Shown: positions 1 to 11,462, numbered from the stretch's first letter. The stretch: DNA of 64,000 bases from Siphonodentalium dalli (GCA_032622095.1 CP136067.1:124655030-124719029); one strand, 5' to 3'. Program-made: numbers and translations. The notes: a model not told the origin generated them from the letters alone.

Positions 1-570
1 ATTATTAGTAAAAATATTGTACTGAAATGGCTATCATAAACTGTTGGAAATTTTCCAACCTTATATATAGGGGATGTCAGTTCTCAATATTTCCCGACAA
101 TTGGAAAGCTTGATTCCAGTCTGGATGCTATGATTTAGCAAATTTCATGTTCAGATTTAAATAAGTTTCCGGTGTGTCACGGTACCCCCAGTGGCCTGTC
201 AGAAACTGATAATTAATTTAAGAAAAAGAAAAAACAAACGGGGTGAATTAGCACGGCGTTAGACGACTAGATATTAATATATTAGGATTTTTCAGGCTCA
301 GATCTACATATTTTCTTGTACTGCATGGTCGGCCCAGTAGATTATACCACCACTACCCCGACTAGTGACAAAAAGACTACTGATTCATTTAGGATATGCT
401 ACCACCCAGGCGGTTGTGAGGGACCAGTAGGGGGAAATCAAAGCCCAACCGGGTGGTGCAAATGGAATTACGCGCAAACTTGTGAATTTGATATGGTTCA
501 AGGAGTGTAATTATAAATTCGAAGGTGGACACCCCTTCTAACGTGGAGACCATCTGTAGCCACATCCCTG
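1..570. mobile_element. Partial hAT-like dispersed repeat (truncated by window start)
   Basis: This stretch matches other copies in the window (about 16.9-17.6, 43.9-45.0, 46.3-47.9, 58.1-59.3 and 63.5-64.0 kb). They share phrases such as GTTGGAAATTTTCCAACC and a terminal block ending TAGCCACATCCCTG, which closes at 570. The superfamily call is borrowed from the complete copy at 58069-59263, which has CAGGGATG-type ends and an 8-bp target duplication. No transposase is encoded. The small reading frame at 316-510 lies wholly inside the repeat and shows no recognisable domain. Confidence 0.6.
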
Positions 571-1232
571 CAATGGATAGAGACGGCGTCTATAGCACCA
601 TCTACTCACTCTATTAACCAAAACTCGTCATTAATGTCGTGAATAAAGTTGTTAGTGAAGAGATCGGCCTTCCGTATTTATCTAAGTGTCAGAAGCCGCC
701 TCGAGAATTTGAACATAAAACCTGGCTTAAAATGACAACTTTATCAATGATATTTGCCCATGACATCTTTATCTTGCAATAAATAGGTTAACGCATAGCT
801 GATTGGGATTTCGTGGAATTCATGAAACTTTGAGTGAGAAAATCGTAGTGAAAGGTTACCGGTCAATGGGACACATCTACCCGTTCCAAATCGCTATCGC
901 TTTATGTGCTGCATTGAAAGTACACACGTGACCGTGACGATGTTCGCCGATTTACCCGTACCCGTTCCCGTCGGACGGGTATCGCAAACTCGCTATAGTA
1001 TTCATCTTCCGAAACAAACACATACTTTAGGAGACTGTATCAGTGTCAGAAGGTGGTATCCATGACAATTTTAACTAGAATGTACTCAATGGAGCTGCCT
1101 ATATACTTGTGTCCATGTTTGTGGTGTCTTGCCAATAACAGTTTAAACCACGGGTGTTGGGCATATCAAATTTCAATTCATGCATCGCTTAGATATTTGT
1201 TACGGGTGGTCTTTCTCCTAGTAATACCGTAG
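571..1232. other. No gene seen
   Basis: AT-rich unique-looking sequence between two repeats. No long reading frame, RNA gene or clear repeat structure was seen. Confidence 0.5.
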
Positions 1233-1234
1233 TA

Positions 1235-2021
1235 GTCCAGGAGATATTGGTCGACCTCTGCACCCCCCCCCCACAGGACTCAACTTCACCCCACTAATTT
1301 TCTTCCTCAAGGTCTCCTCTAATTTTTTTCACTTGTTAACAAGAACAAAAAGTGGCCGCAGAGACTCCAGACAAGATGGCGTCCATCATGGCGGTATAAG
1401 AGGAATCCTAGCTCGAGTATCTCCTGCACATATATATGCATGGGTGTGTTATAATAGCAATAACATTCATTGATTCGAAACATTACATCGCGTTATTAAC
1501 GTAGATTCGGCTTTGACCTATTATACCGGCATTTGGGGAAACGTGATATCGGACAAAAATATCCCGCAATGAATGTATATTATGGTCCCCATGTGGTCGA
1601 AAATGACTCCTCTATATGATAAATGTATAACATAACGCAAAGATGCCAATATTTTCCCACAGAGACAAACGAAAGGTGGTAACATGTCAGAAAAATAGCA
1701 TATTTCACATATTGGATTATGGTGTCGGATTTTTGGCTAATTTAATTTGTAAGGGCTCTATATTAGCATAACGAATCGAGCGGAAAACAAGACCGCATGT
1801 GATATCATCTTTACTATAACGGCGATCAAAGAGACATGGTGCATTAAACAAAAATGGCCACCATGATGGACGCCATATTGTCTGGAGTCTCTGCGGCCAC
1901 TTTTTTTCTTGTTAACAAGTGAAAAAAATTAGAGGAGACCTTAAGGAAGAAAATTAGTGGGGTGAATTAGAGTCCTGGGGGGGGGGGGGGTGGTGCAGAG
2001 GTCGACCAATATCTCCTGGAC
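1235..2021. mobile_element. Long-TIR non-autonomous DNA element
   Basis: The left arm starts GTCCAGGAGATATTGGTCGA and runs to about 1397. It is repeated in reverse complement at about 1857-2021, giving terminal inverted repeats of roughly 165 bp. TA dinucleotides flank both ends (1233-1234 and 2022-2023), as expected for a TA target duplication. Each arm holds a poly-C/poly-G run of 10-13 bases, the motif CTTGTTAACAAG and a block matching AGATGGCG. The inside has no coding capacity. TA targeting suggests the Tc1/mariner group, but that is only an inference. Confidence 0.75.
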
Positions 2022-2023
2022 TA

Positions 2024-2338
2024 TAGGCGTTGATGTTGGACATATTTATAGAACAATTAAATATAGACATCGCTCATATTACGGAAGGAAGGCGATTGGT
2101 TGCTAATGCCATTGCACTTCAGCCGTAAAAAAACATCAAGGATAATTAGAAAAGCTGACACAACTTAACGACACGCGGTCATTGTCTGGTCTTTGATTAA
2201 CAATGTGCAAACGCCCTCAAGTTTCGACTGATCTCCGCTCTCCGGGAACATAAAGGAACATAAAAGATCTATGGGGCAAATGTCACGTATGTCTATAGTA
2301 CATGTGTTGAGCATGAGAAAGCTTACAAGTGTTTCCTG
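2024..2338. other. No gene seen
   Basis: Short spacer between two inverted-repeat elements. Nothing recognisable was found. Confidence 0.5.
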
Positions 2339-2342
2339 TTAA

Positions 2343-2741
2343 AGGTACTCAATCCGATTCGATGGTCCCCATATCATCGAGCAATTGCCCAAAAATAATG
2401 CTACCCACAGTCAACTATAGTATAACATTGCCCAAAACCTGTTATTTATCAACATTTTGTTCAACGAGATTTTGCCTGTTTGTCAAATATCTGACACAAA
2501 AAAGCCAATTGATTTTAGAGTTATCCATCTTCATCCGCAATTTGTTCCGAGACGGTCTTCTAGTCGACTGTTTACTAGGCCACTTAATATTATCGGTGGT
2601 GAAAAATAATTGATTTCAAAAATCAATATCTGATCACTCTTGAGCTTTGATGGGTGGGTTCCTCGACTCGAATCAAATATTTTTACCCCCCGAAGCCAAG
2701 GAAATAGAAAGTTGCGAGCGTTAATTATGATTATGCATTAA
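2343..2741 (+). mobile_element. TTAA-flanked MITE, family copy 1
   Basis: Begins AGGTACTCAATCC just after TTAA (2339-2342) and continues through the family landmarks CGAAGCCAAGGAAATAG and GCGAGCGTTAAT. Other copies are at 21852-22301 (complete) and 11640-12040 (inverted). At its right end the expected terminus is replaced by the start of another inverted-repeat element, and the missing end reappears at 3597-3655. The 94-codon frame inside (2329-2613) is conserved only as repeat DNA and is broken in the sister copies. Confidence 0.7.
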
Positions 2742-3594
2742 CACGTTCACTGCCGAAAACCAATGGGTAATTCCATCCCATATGCCGACATGGGATTTGA
2801 TGTTTTACCGATAGTAGATGATATTTTACGTATGTATGAGTAATGGTTCGACCAATATCGGGTCATATGATGCTGAAACATGTTATAAGACTACTACGAG
2901 ATAACTCGTAGTCGGCACCTGTGACGGAATTTATTAGCGTTTCATCCCTGGTGCCAGCTACGAGTTATCTCGTAGGTAACTACAATTACATTGTCAGTGT
3001 CTTAGATGACGAAGAGTGCTATACATGTACAAGCAAGACATGGTAAATGAATTTATCATGTCATAATTGGTACAGACTATGTCGAATAAGACGTCAAAAA
3101 CATAATATGTATTTACCTACGAGATAACTCGTAGCTGGCACCAGCGATGACCACTGGTGAGTTTCATCCCAGGTGCCGACTACGAGTTATCTCGTATAGG
3201 AGCTTTATAACACGTTTTATCTTTCATTTGACCCGGATTTGATCGACAATTCCTTTATATATACACAATGTGTCCGGGAATGGTCTAGTTGCACATGTAT
3301 CTCATGGTTTAGGGACGTACATAAGAGGTCCTGGTGAATTGGAGTATCCTACCAAGATTGATATCTGGACCCACCACATGTTCACGCTGTGGGAATCGTT
3401 GTATCTCAAGCCATCGTAATTATACATATACAATCGATCAATGGGTCGTTGGGCATGTATTGGCGCATACACCAACGTTGCTTGCGGATTGTGTTATTAT
3501 TTATGTGGTATGAACATGTATACGAGTTACTCGTAGTAGCAGTCCCCACGGAACCGTTTACTACGAGTTAACTCGTAGTGGCAGCGAACGTGTT
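2740..3594. mobile_element. piggyBac-like non-autonomous element with palindrome pairs
   Basis: The left end reads AACACGTTCACTGCC (2740-2754). The right end reads its near reverse complement, GGCAGCGAACGTGTT (3580-3594). TTAA is present at the left junction (2738-2741). Inside are six copies of an 18-bp-type palindrome, CTACGAGATAACTCGTAG or close variants, near 2895, 2958, 3118, 3180, 3521 and 3562. Several are paired in opposite orientation next to GGCACC/GGTGCC. No transposase is visible. The piggyBac assignment rests on TTAA and the general look of the terminus and is tentative. Confidence 0.55.
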
Positions 3595-3596
3595 CC

Positions 3597-3655
3597 CCCG
3601 AAGCCAAGGAAATAGAAAGTTGCGAGCGTTAATTCTGATTATGCATCTTTAAAGT
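3597..3655 (+). repeat. Duplicated right end of the TTAA MITE
   Basis: This 59-bp piece repeats the sequence at about 2684-2738 (CCCGAAGCCAAGG through GATTATGCAT) with one difference in the middle, then finishes with the family terminus CTTTAA. The MITE's 3' end is therefore present on both sides of the 2740-3594 insertion. Confidence 0.7.
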
Positions 3656-3811
3656 CGATGTCGCAGTGGATGTCGCAAATATTTTCACTTTATACACGTT
3701 CCACTGCTGGTGACCCAATGCACGTACGCTGGATTTGCATGCCCGGTACTGATATATAAACGGCCCGTGACCTATAAATCAAAATAATTCACCTGCATAA
3801 TCTAACGATTA

Positions 3812-5115
3812 TATTCCCGACACACCGTATTGAACCGTATCATGATGATGAACCTTATTATATCCCCGACACTCCGTATTGAACAGTATCATGATGATGA
3901 ACCTTATTATATCCCCGACACACCGTATTGAACCGTATCATGATGATGAACCTTATTATATCCCCGACACACCGTATTGAACCGTATCATGCTGATGAAC
4001 GCTATTATATCCCAGACACACCGTATTGAATCGTATCATGCTGATGAACGATATTATATCCCAGACACACCGCATTGAACCGTATCATGATGATGAACCT
4101 TATTATATCCCGACACACCGCATTGAACCGTATCATGATGATGAACCTTATTATATCTCCGACACACAGTATTGAACCGTATCATGATGATGAACCTTAT
4201 TATATCCAACACACACCGTATTGAACCGTATCATGATGATGCACCTTATTATATCCCCGACACACCGTATTGGACCGTATCATGATAATGATGAATGCTA
4301 TTATATCCCCGACACACCGTATTGAACCGTATCACGATGATGAACGTTATTATATCCCGGCACTCCCTATTGGACCGTATCATGACGACGAACCTTATTA
4401 TATCCCCGACACACCGTATTGAACCGTATCATGATGATGAACCTTATTATATACCCGACACACAGTATTGAACCGTATCATGATGATGAACCTTATTATA
4501 TCCCCGACACACCGTATTGAACCGTATCATGCTTATGAACGCTATTATATGCCAGACACACCGTATTGAACCGTATCATGCTGGTGAACGCTATTATATC
4601 CCAGACACACCGCATTGAACCGTATCATGATGATGAACCTTATTATATCCCCGACACACCGTATTGGACCGTATCATGATAATGATGAACGCTATTATAT
4701 CCCCGACACACCGTATTGAACCGTATCACGATGATGAACGTTATTATATCCCGGCACACAGTATTGAACCGTATCATGATGATGAACCTTATTATATCCC
4801 CGACACACCGTATTGAACCGTATCATGCTTATGAACGCTATTATATCCCAGACACACCGTATTGAACCGTATCATGCTGGTGAACGCTATTATATCCCAG
4901 ACACACCGCATTGAACCGTATCATGATAATGATGAACGCTATTATATCCCAGACACACCGCATTGAACCGTATCATGATGATGAACCTTATTATATCCCG
5001 ACGCACCCTATTGGACCGTATCATGATGATGAACCTTATTATATCCCCCGACACACCGCATTGAACCGTATCATGATGATGAACCTTATTATATCCCGAC
5101 ACACAGTATTGAATG
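3812..5115. repeat. 49-bp minisatellite with higher-order structure
   Basis: About 26 tandem copies of a 49-bp unit built from ACCGTATCATGATGATGAAC and TTATATCCCCGACACACCG. Variant monomers (CATGCTTATGAA, CATGCTGGTGAA, CATGATAATGATGAA, CCAGACAC against CCCGACAC) recur in the same order about 296 bp apart; the CTTATG variant, for example, sits near 4531 and 4827. This indicates six-monomer blocks. Because 49 is not a multiple of 3, the array reads through all three frames, so the 70-84 codon frames on both strands are artefacts of the repeat. Confidence 0.95.
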
Positions 5116-5998
5116 TAGTAGAGATCCCTGCTTATACTTATCGACGTTTTTTGGAGATTATGTAGTTAATGTACAATATATATATTTAAAGGTATGTGGC
5201 ACGAGCTCAGTGGTTCTTTCTTGCATTGTCCTTCAAGTTGGTAAATGTGTGTCACCCCTGCGTGCTTGGCTTGAGGGCTGATTGAAATGCTACGCCGAGG
5301 AGTCATTTAAGCATACCGATGCTGGAAAATTGCCATTAAATTAATAAACAAAGGTTAAACAAACATATTTTTTTCAAAAAGGTGGTAAGTGTTTTCTCAT
5401 GTTTTGAGCCTAATTGCCAGTATAAGCTATCTTCACAGTACAGAAGTTACTCTCCATTGCAGATCCATAACTCCGTGCACAATGCTCTGAAGCCAAAAAC
5501 AATCCGATTAAAAACAATATCCAACACAAACAACTTGTAAAAAGTTATACGTTATACTATGCGGATAATTAGTTATCAGACATCTCTGACGAGCTTATCT
5601 GTAAGATTCTGATTCTTGGTTTAACGGTTTCTGCAATGTTTCTAGCCAGTTTTGGTGAAAGAGCTTGGCGGTCGATTGTGTCCAAAAAATATCTAATTTG
5701 TTGGCGGTATTTACTTTATGAATTTGGTTTGTCGGCAGAGAGGAAATTGCTGTGAAATTACTTTTGTTCCTAATGTTCCTCACCGTGGAGTTGAATTTTG
5801 AAATTAATTGTTCTTGCGGCAAATTATCGTTGAAATATAAGGCGAAATCTCATTTTGGAGTGTTATTAATAATGAAAATAAGAACATAGTCAATCTATTT
5901 TTTCATATACTTATTGATGATAGATGTTTTACAGACTTTATGTCATCAATAATGAACCAAATTCGAAGGCCTTTAGTAAACGGAACCATGCGAACTCG
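5116..5998. other. No gene seen
   Basis: AT-rich spacer. The 75-codon minus-strand frame at 5595-5822 has no recognisable motif and is near the length expected by chance. Confidence 0.45.
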
Positions 5999-6303
5999 GT
6001 CAATTCACAGTATGAAGATATATCTTTAAAAACATTGGAAAGAAAGGGGGCGGATTAAAAAAAAGTAACCAAAAGGTGCCTGGAACCTTTTGCCACTCGT
6101 CAATTCACAGTCTGAAAATATATCTTTAAAAAATTGGAAACAAAGGGGGCGGATTAAAAAAAAAGTAACCAAAAGGTGCCTGAAACCTTTTTGCCACTCG
6201 GTCAATTCACATTCTGAAAATATATCTGAAAAAAAAATGGAAACAAAGGGGGCGGAATTTAAAAAAAAGTAACCAAAAGGTGCTTGGAACACTTTTTGCC
6301 ACC
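5999..6303. repeat. Three tandem copies of a ~101-bp unit
   Basis: The phrase CAATTCACAGT begins near 6001, 6101 and 6203. Each copy continues with GAAAATATATCT, a GGGGGCGGA stretch, an A-run and AGTAACCAAAAGGTGC. The spacing of 100 and 102 bp defines the unit. Overlapping frames on both strands here simply read through the array. Confidence 0.9.
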
Positions 6304-6792
6304 CCTGGATAAACTCCGAGAATAATTTGCTCAAGGCAGATTGGCAAATTCTTACACCAAAGGAGACAGGTTGAATTAATTGACTCGAGGCTCAACGTAT
6401 ATAGGGTATGGATGGACAACACACGCTATCCACCAGTCCATCAAGATACCACGTAAGGAAAATAATTAATTTGTATTCAAATTATAATATTTCGTTTCGT
6501 TTGACAATTTTGGTTTGATCGTTCATTAACGCCGTCACAAGAACATAGTTGAATCCAGTTGTATTCAGTTGAAATACCGTAGTCGATTTTGGCGAACCAT
6601 CCGTGTTATCACACTCATGCGCATCACCGTTTCCGAACAGGACAGATGGCGTCACAAGAAGTACAAATTTCTTTTCCCCAGTCATTAGACCGCAGATCTG
6701 CTTTCATGACATAATGGTAACTCTGGTCAAAAAGTATGTATTACAGCTGTATACGCGTTAATACTGCACAGTTATCATCTGTTTTGACTTTA
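6304..6792. other. No gene seen
   Basis: No recognisable coding or repeat structure. The 67-codon minus frame at 6482-6685 has no identifiable domain. Confidence 0.45.
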
Positions 6793-6794
6793 TA

Positions 6795-7006
6795 CAGTAA
6801 TGCTCTAATTAATCGACCTCTTAACCACAGCAGAATTATGGGTAACTTTTCAGGATTTAGTCGGAAATATGGCTTGTTGCATTCATCGGAAAGCTCTCGG
6901 GAAGAGCTTTCCGATGATTGGCAACAAGCCATATTTCCGACTAAATCCTGAAAAGTTACCCATAATTCTTCTGTGGTTAAGAGGTCGATTAATTAGAGCA
7001 TTACTG
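6795..7006. mobile_element. 212-bp foldback MITE, copy 1
   Basis: A near-perfect palindrome. Its left arm starts CAGTAATGCTCTAATTAATC and its right arm ends GATTAATTAGAGCATTACTG. The centre is the hairpin tip GAAAGCTCTCGGGAAGAGCTTTC. TA flanks both sides (6793-6794 and 7007-7008). A second copy lies at 10953-11165. TA targeting and CAGT-type ends fit a Tc1/mariner or pogo-derived MITE, which is an inference. The overlapping 60-70 codon frames on both strands are the palindrome read in each direction. Confidence 0.9.
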
Positions 7007-7008
7007 TA

Positions 7009-8500
7009 CATGGAAACTGGAATGCTATATATTCCTCTCCAAATATGTATTTAACTATTTATGGCGTTTTCTTAGCGCCCCACGACGTAGAATCTGTTGT
7101 TCTTTTTGCTGTTAGAGTTCGTGTAGATGTTCGAGAGCATTCTAATATATGCGTGGAAACAGTCTGTCGAAGTGATCATGTTACCACACTGTGACCTCAT
7201 TGACCTCTTGAAACGATCCTGTTCAACTGACTGCTCTAACGTTGATGCTGTGAATAAAAAGAATTGCAGCATGTACATTTTTGTATATAGATAGGGCTGA
7301 ATGATCGGTCATTGCCACAAGGCATCTGTCACATTCGTGGATATGCAGGTTTTTCATACCCTTTACACGTATCACATGCACGAGCGAACCGCACACGTTC
7401 TTCAGTCCTTTTGCCCAATGTATGTATAACTATTTATACACAAAGTGAATGTGGCATATAAATATACAGAACACAACACCGAGAATCTTTTATCAACTGA
7501 GTTGTAGATGGCACAAGAATATTTCTCGAGAGCGTATACCTATAACTCGAGCGAAATACAACTATGCGCCGTCTGCAACGAGTACGAAAAAAATATTCGA
7601 TATTATGATGAAAGTTGTGTTCTGTATTTATTCTACATCGTTATGTCAGATAAGATCAAACCACGACTGTCGCCTTCATTGATATAATATAGCTACCTTT
7701 GCTTTGGGATTTAAGTCTGATGAATACTAACAAAAAGTGCTTACGTTTGCAACCAAAACATTTGCTACATCAGTTAATAGTGGTATATTGTTAGTCAAAT
7801 GTGTTGTTGGTCGTGGCTTGCAGTTAGCCGAAGCAACAAATGCATCAGTGACAGCAAGCCCTGTGAGAAAAGTTTATAATTCTAATTGTTCAATCGCCAA
7901 GATATGAATTATGTTCTAGTCTAGAACAAGATGTCTACACATGTGATAGCCCGTGAAAACATTAGCTACATGTGTGACCGGCTTTTTAACCTGTGTTGCC
8001 ATTGCCAACGGGGGTCACCTGACTCATGCGAGCATTTAGCCCACTCGCACGCGGTCAATCAGTTTATAAGTTTTGTGTCCAACGTTTAACATACGAAACT
8101 TGTAGCAAATAATACGGATAACTGAATTATCGATTAACATCCAAAATGCAGGAAGAGATTCGACAACGCGAATCTTGTTAGTTTGATAGACGCCAATGAA
8201 GCGTATAGCTGGTCGCATTATCGCAGATTCTTCTCACCTATTAAGTTTCACTGGACGTTGACGGATATAAACAGATATAGATTTGGCACCATAAAAGCAT
8301 CTGACTGTGCATCTCCTTGTGCATCTCCATGGCAATACAAAAGTAACACACGTTACAATTTACACGTACGCGTGGCTGAAAGTCCAGACCATGCGCACGG
8401 GTGTAGATATAAAACAATATGTGATCCTCCGTATATATAGGATAGGGTATCATATAATATGTGATCCTCGTCTCAGGAGTCACTCGTGGCTCAATGAAGG
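7009..8500. other. No gene seen
   Basis: AT-rich sequence with several 60-99 codon frames on both strands. None has a recognisable domain or codon pattern. Confidence 0.45.
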
Positions 8501-8501
8501 C

Positions 8502-8583
8502 AGGATCATATATCAAAATGAGAGGATATGGTGATCCCATGAAAAGGGGATCACCATATCCTCTCAGTTTGATATGTGATCCT
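8502..8583. mobile_element. Small hairpin repeat
   Basis: Two arms of about 37 bases (8502-8538 and 8546-8583), reading GAGAGGATATGGTGATCCC and its reverse complement, fold around an 8-base loop. The phrase TATGTGATCCT also occurs twice upstream (about 8418 and 8458). Together these may form a degenerate MITE cluster. Confidence 0.7.
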
Positions 8584-8737
8584 AAAATAAGAAAATATTT
8601 TAATTAACTAAATAACGGAGATATTTGAAGAAGTGTTTTTGACGAAATAACGGAAATATTTGAAGAAGTGTTTTAAACTCTTTAGAAGTGTTTTAAAGAG
8701 CGTACCCCAAACCTCTCCAAGCCTACCCACCCTATAG

Positions 8738-9874
8738 TCCAAGTCTTCTTGTACTAAAACCAGCTAAGATATTGGGATGGCGATGCTGGTCTTTAGTCCA
8801 AGACCGCTTGTATACCAATCCTTTGACACGACTTACGCCCACGATCTGTGGCGGGAATTTGTGGTGTATTTTACTCGATTTACCTAGCAAATCAATACAT
8901 GATGCTATATACATCGGAAAGGCTTACATCTTATGGTCATAATGGTGTATAATAATCTAACTTTAATGTTAAATTACACATATAATATTCCGGTTGATTG
9001 CCACACACATCGATTTGTTTCTCTGTTTGTTTACGTTTTAACCGAAAGCCGAAGTGGTCCGAATAAGTTCGGCATAATCCGCTGTTTGTTCTGGGAATTC
9101 TACTTTCCGTTTCTATATATAGCGCGGGTTTTCCGAACAAAAATGGCGAAAACCGATCGCCCGAAAGTCCAGTTTTCTATGTGCTTTCAGAACAATTCCC
9201 GCACTAAAAACTTAATGACATAATGGAGGATCAGAACGGTAGTTTTGTTGACAATTTTCGCAAGCAACTTGTCAAAATTGGAGCAAATTAGAACTCTTAT
9301 GTCTGACTTGACATCTGTGTTGATAAAATAATCGGAGAACCGAATCACACAGTTTCGAAATATAGTTCTTCCGTTTTAGTGGGACTTTTCAAACTTAAGG
9401 TTCATTTATTTAGTGTATTACATTTATATCTCCAATGTTTAATTAATCTATTTATTATTTTATTTATTGACACACATAATTACGATTACAATGGAGAATT
9501 CATCGTAATTTGCGTTGTTGTCCAAAATCTACGGAATATTTTCAACGGAAAATGCCGAACGCAGTTCGCAAGGTCAACTGAGTTCGCATACTTTAAAAAA
9601 TATGTAAACACTGCGGCAAATGTTTCTTTTCACATTAAATTACCGCTTTCAATTCACAACCGATGTGGGTTTCAGATAAAATAGCATGTCTTCTGCGGAA
9701 ACTATCCGTTTATTGTAGCAATTGTGATATTTTATTTCATATAATTGTGGTTTTATTTGAGCGGGTCACTAACGCTTAAGTCGTGTCAAAGGAATGCATG
9801 GGTCTGGAACTCGGACTAAAGACCGGCACCTCCATCCCAATATCTTAGCCGGCTTTAGTACGAGAAGACTTGGA
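8738..9874. mobile_element. 1.1-kb TIR element flanked by 15-bp direct repeats
   Basis: Terminal inverted repeats of about 100 bp start TCCAAGTCTTCTTGTACT at 8738 and mirror at 9776-9874. Immediately outside both ends lies the identical 15-mer CTACCCACCCTATAG (8723-8737 and 9875-9889). The interior (8840-9775) has no convincing transposase; the 96-101 codon frames inside show no known domain. A target duplication of 15 bp is longer than the 2-11 bp usual for cut-and-paste DNA transposons, so the superfamily is left open. Confidence 0.8.
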
Positions 9875-9939
9875 CTACCCACCCTATAGAAGAATTTGAC
9901 TAGAAGTTGAACCTGACTAATACGTCAGCAAACTGCCGT

Positions 9940-10082
9940 CATTATCTCAGCATTTCCCACCAATAAATAGGAATCAATCCGCTCTTGTTTTATCATGTCG
10001 TCTGACTGTCGTCTGCTAATGTTTACTGAACATACCTTTGAGTGAAAAATAGACCAGTCCAATGTATACGTTTATAACTAAA
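9940..10082 (+). repeat. Dispersed repeat family (TCTGCTAATGTTTACTGA type)
   Basis: This segment, with CATTTCCCACCAATAAATAG, a TCGTCTGCTAATGTTTACTG block and the tail ATAGACCAGTCCAATGTATA, recurs in diverged form at about 11513-11632 and 53266-53395, and inverted near 51200-51390. It has no coding potential and no obvious inverted ends. Confidence 0.6.
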
Positions 10083-10355
10083 TGGGGCAATCAATTTGGT
10101 AAAGTAAAGATTCGAGGCCCACTTAATTTTCGAGTCACCGATTTTTTTTTTATAGTACCTCGATATACGGTTTTAATAACAATCTATGCCATAAAATATG
10201 ATTAAAATACTATAATTCATCACCATTTGAAACGTCTGTGTCTCAGAAGATGTTCATAGAGAAATAGAAAACAGCTGAAATCATAGATAGATTCCCCACG
10301 TTATGGCTCCTAGAATGCAACATAATTCAAACTAAAAATGTATTTTCAATGGCAG

Positions 10356-10878
10356 CAGGGGGGGGGGGGGGATTCCGGCACGTATGCCGGGGTGGTGGGT
10401 GGTCAAAGCCACCAACAAGCAATTTTTTCAGCAAATAAAAATAAATTTCTTGCTTGTTTTTTTAGTGTTTTGGCAATGAGTTGGGCTTCAAAACCACTTT
10501 GAATGAGAGAAATAATGTAATTCTAACTGGTAAACTGACTGCAGGCAGTTATCGTGTTGTATTTTGTTGCAAATTTTTAAATCCAAGATGGCCGCTCGCA
10601 GCCATGTTTTTTTGGCCGAATGACCTCAAATTGACTCATTCCTATTTACATGTCCATTTTAACATCCATGATAAATAGTATGCACAGAAATTCATATACA
10701 GCTGTTTACAGTGAATTTCCCCCGCAAATCTCTGTTTTAGTGTTAAAAGGGTGTAAAAAAATGGTCGGAAAAAACAGCCGAAAACGGAAAAAAATTTGTA
10801 CCCGGGTGGGTACAAAAAATGATCGAAAGGGAAAAAATGCCATACGTGCCTGAATTTTTTTCCCGACCCCCTCCCCTG
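10356..10878. mobile_element. 523-bp non-autonomous DNA element with 7-bp direct repeats
   Basis: The left end reads CAGGGGGG... then GATTCCGGCACGTATG. The right end mirrors it as CATACGTGCCTGAATT ... CCCTCCCCTG. The heptamer ATGGCAG flanks both sides (10349-10355 and 10879-10885). A second copy lacking a clear left end lies at about 51411-51870. The 65-90 codon frames overlap the repeat and are not conserved as proteins. A 7-8 bp duplication with CAGGG ends would fit a hAT or P-type element. Confidence 0.75.
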
Positions 10879-10952
10879 ATGGCAGGGGAATAACTCTATA
10901 TCTATAATAAAGAGTTATTCCCCTCCATTGAAAATACTGAAACTTGAGCATA

Positions 10953-11165
10953 CAGTAATGCCCAAAGTAATTTACCACTTAACCACAGCAGAATTATGGG
11001 TAATTTTTCAGGATTTAGTCGGAAATATGGCTTGTTGCCATTCGTCGGAAAGCTCTCGCCGAGAGCTTTCCGATGAATGGCAACAAGCCATATTTCCGAC
11101 TAAATCCTGAAAAATTACCCATTATTTTGCTGTGGTTAAGTGGTCAATTACTTTGGGCATTACTG
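10953..11165. mobile_element. 213-bp foldback MITE, copy 2
   Basis: Same palindrome family as 6795-7006: it starts CAGTAATGCCCAAAGTAATT and ends AATTACTTTGGGCATTACTG. The left flank is TA, while the right flank reads CA, so that side has mutated. The arms differ from copy 1 in matching ways on both sides, which suggests the two copies come from distinct source sequences that each kept their own palindrome. Confidence 0.9.
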
Positions 11166-11462
11166 CAGGACACAAGTCGGTATTTCAACATAAACAGCAT
11201 TTTCACAGTTTATTACACCGAATAAGTTGATAATACAATATTTTGGAGCTTCCCCTTTCAAATGGTATATAATATGGCATATATTTTATATAAATTTATC
11301 TTGGGGTTCGAAAATTAAGTGGCTATTTAAAAGCTGGATACAAATGCAATGTGACATGAACCTTGTAATGTTGACCTTGTCATCATGGCTATAGTGGGAA
11401 TTTCAATGCCCTTTAGTCCTCATTGGTACTCATTGCTTCGAAGTAATATGGTTCCATTGGGG

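Noticed and set aside
3812-5115. CRISPR-like regular array
   Set aside because: There are no unique spacers between repeats; the whole 49-bp unit repeats directly. It is a minisatellite in animal DNA.
4890-5165. Overlapping frames of 70 and 84 codons on both strands
   Set aside because: Both read through the 49-bp satellite, whose length shifts the frame at each unit.
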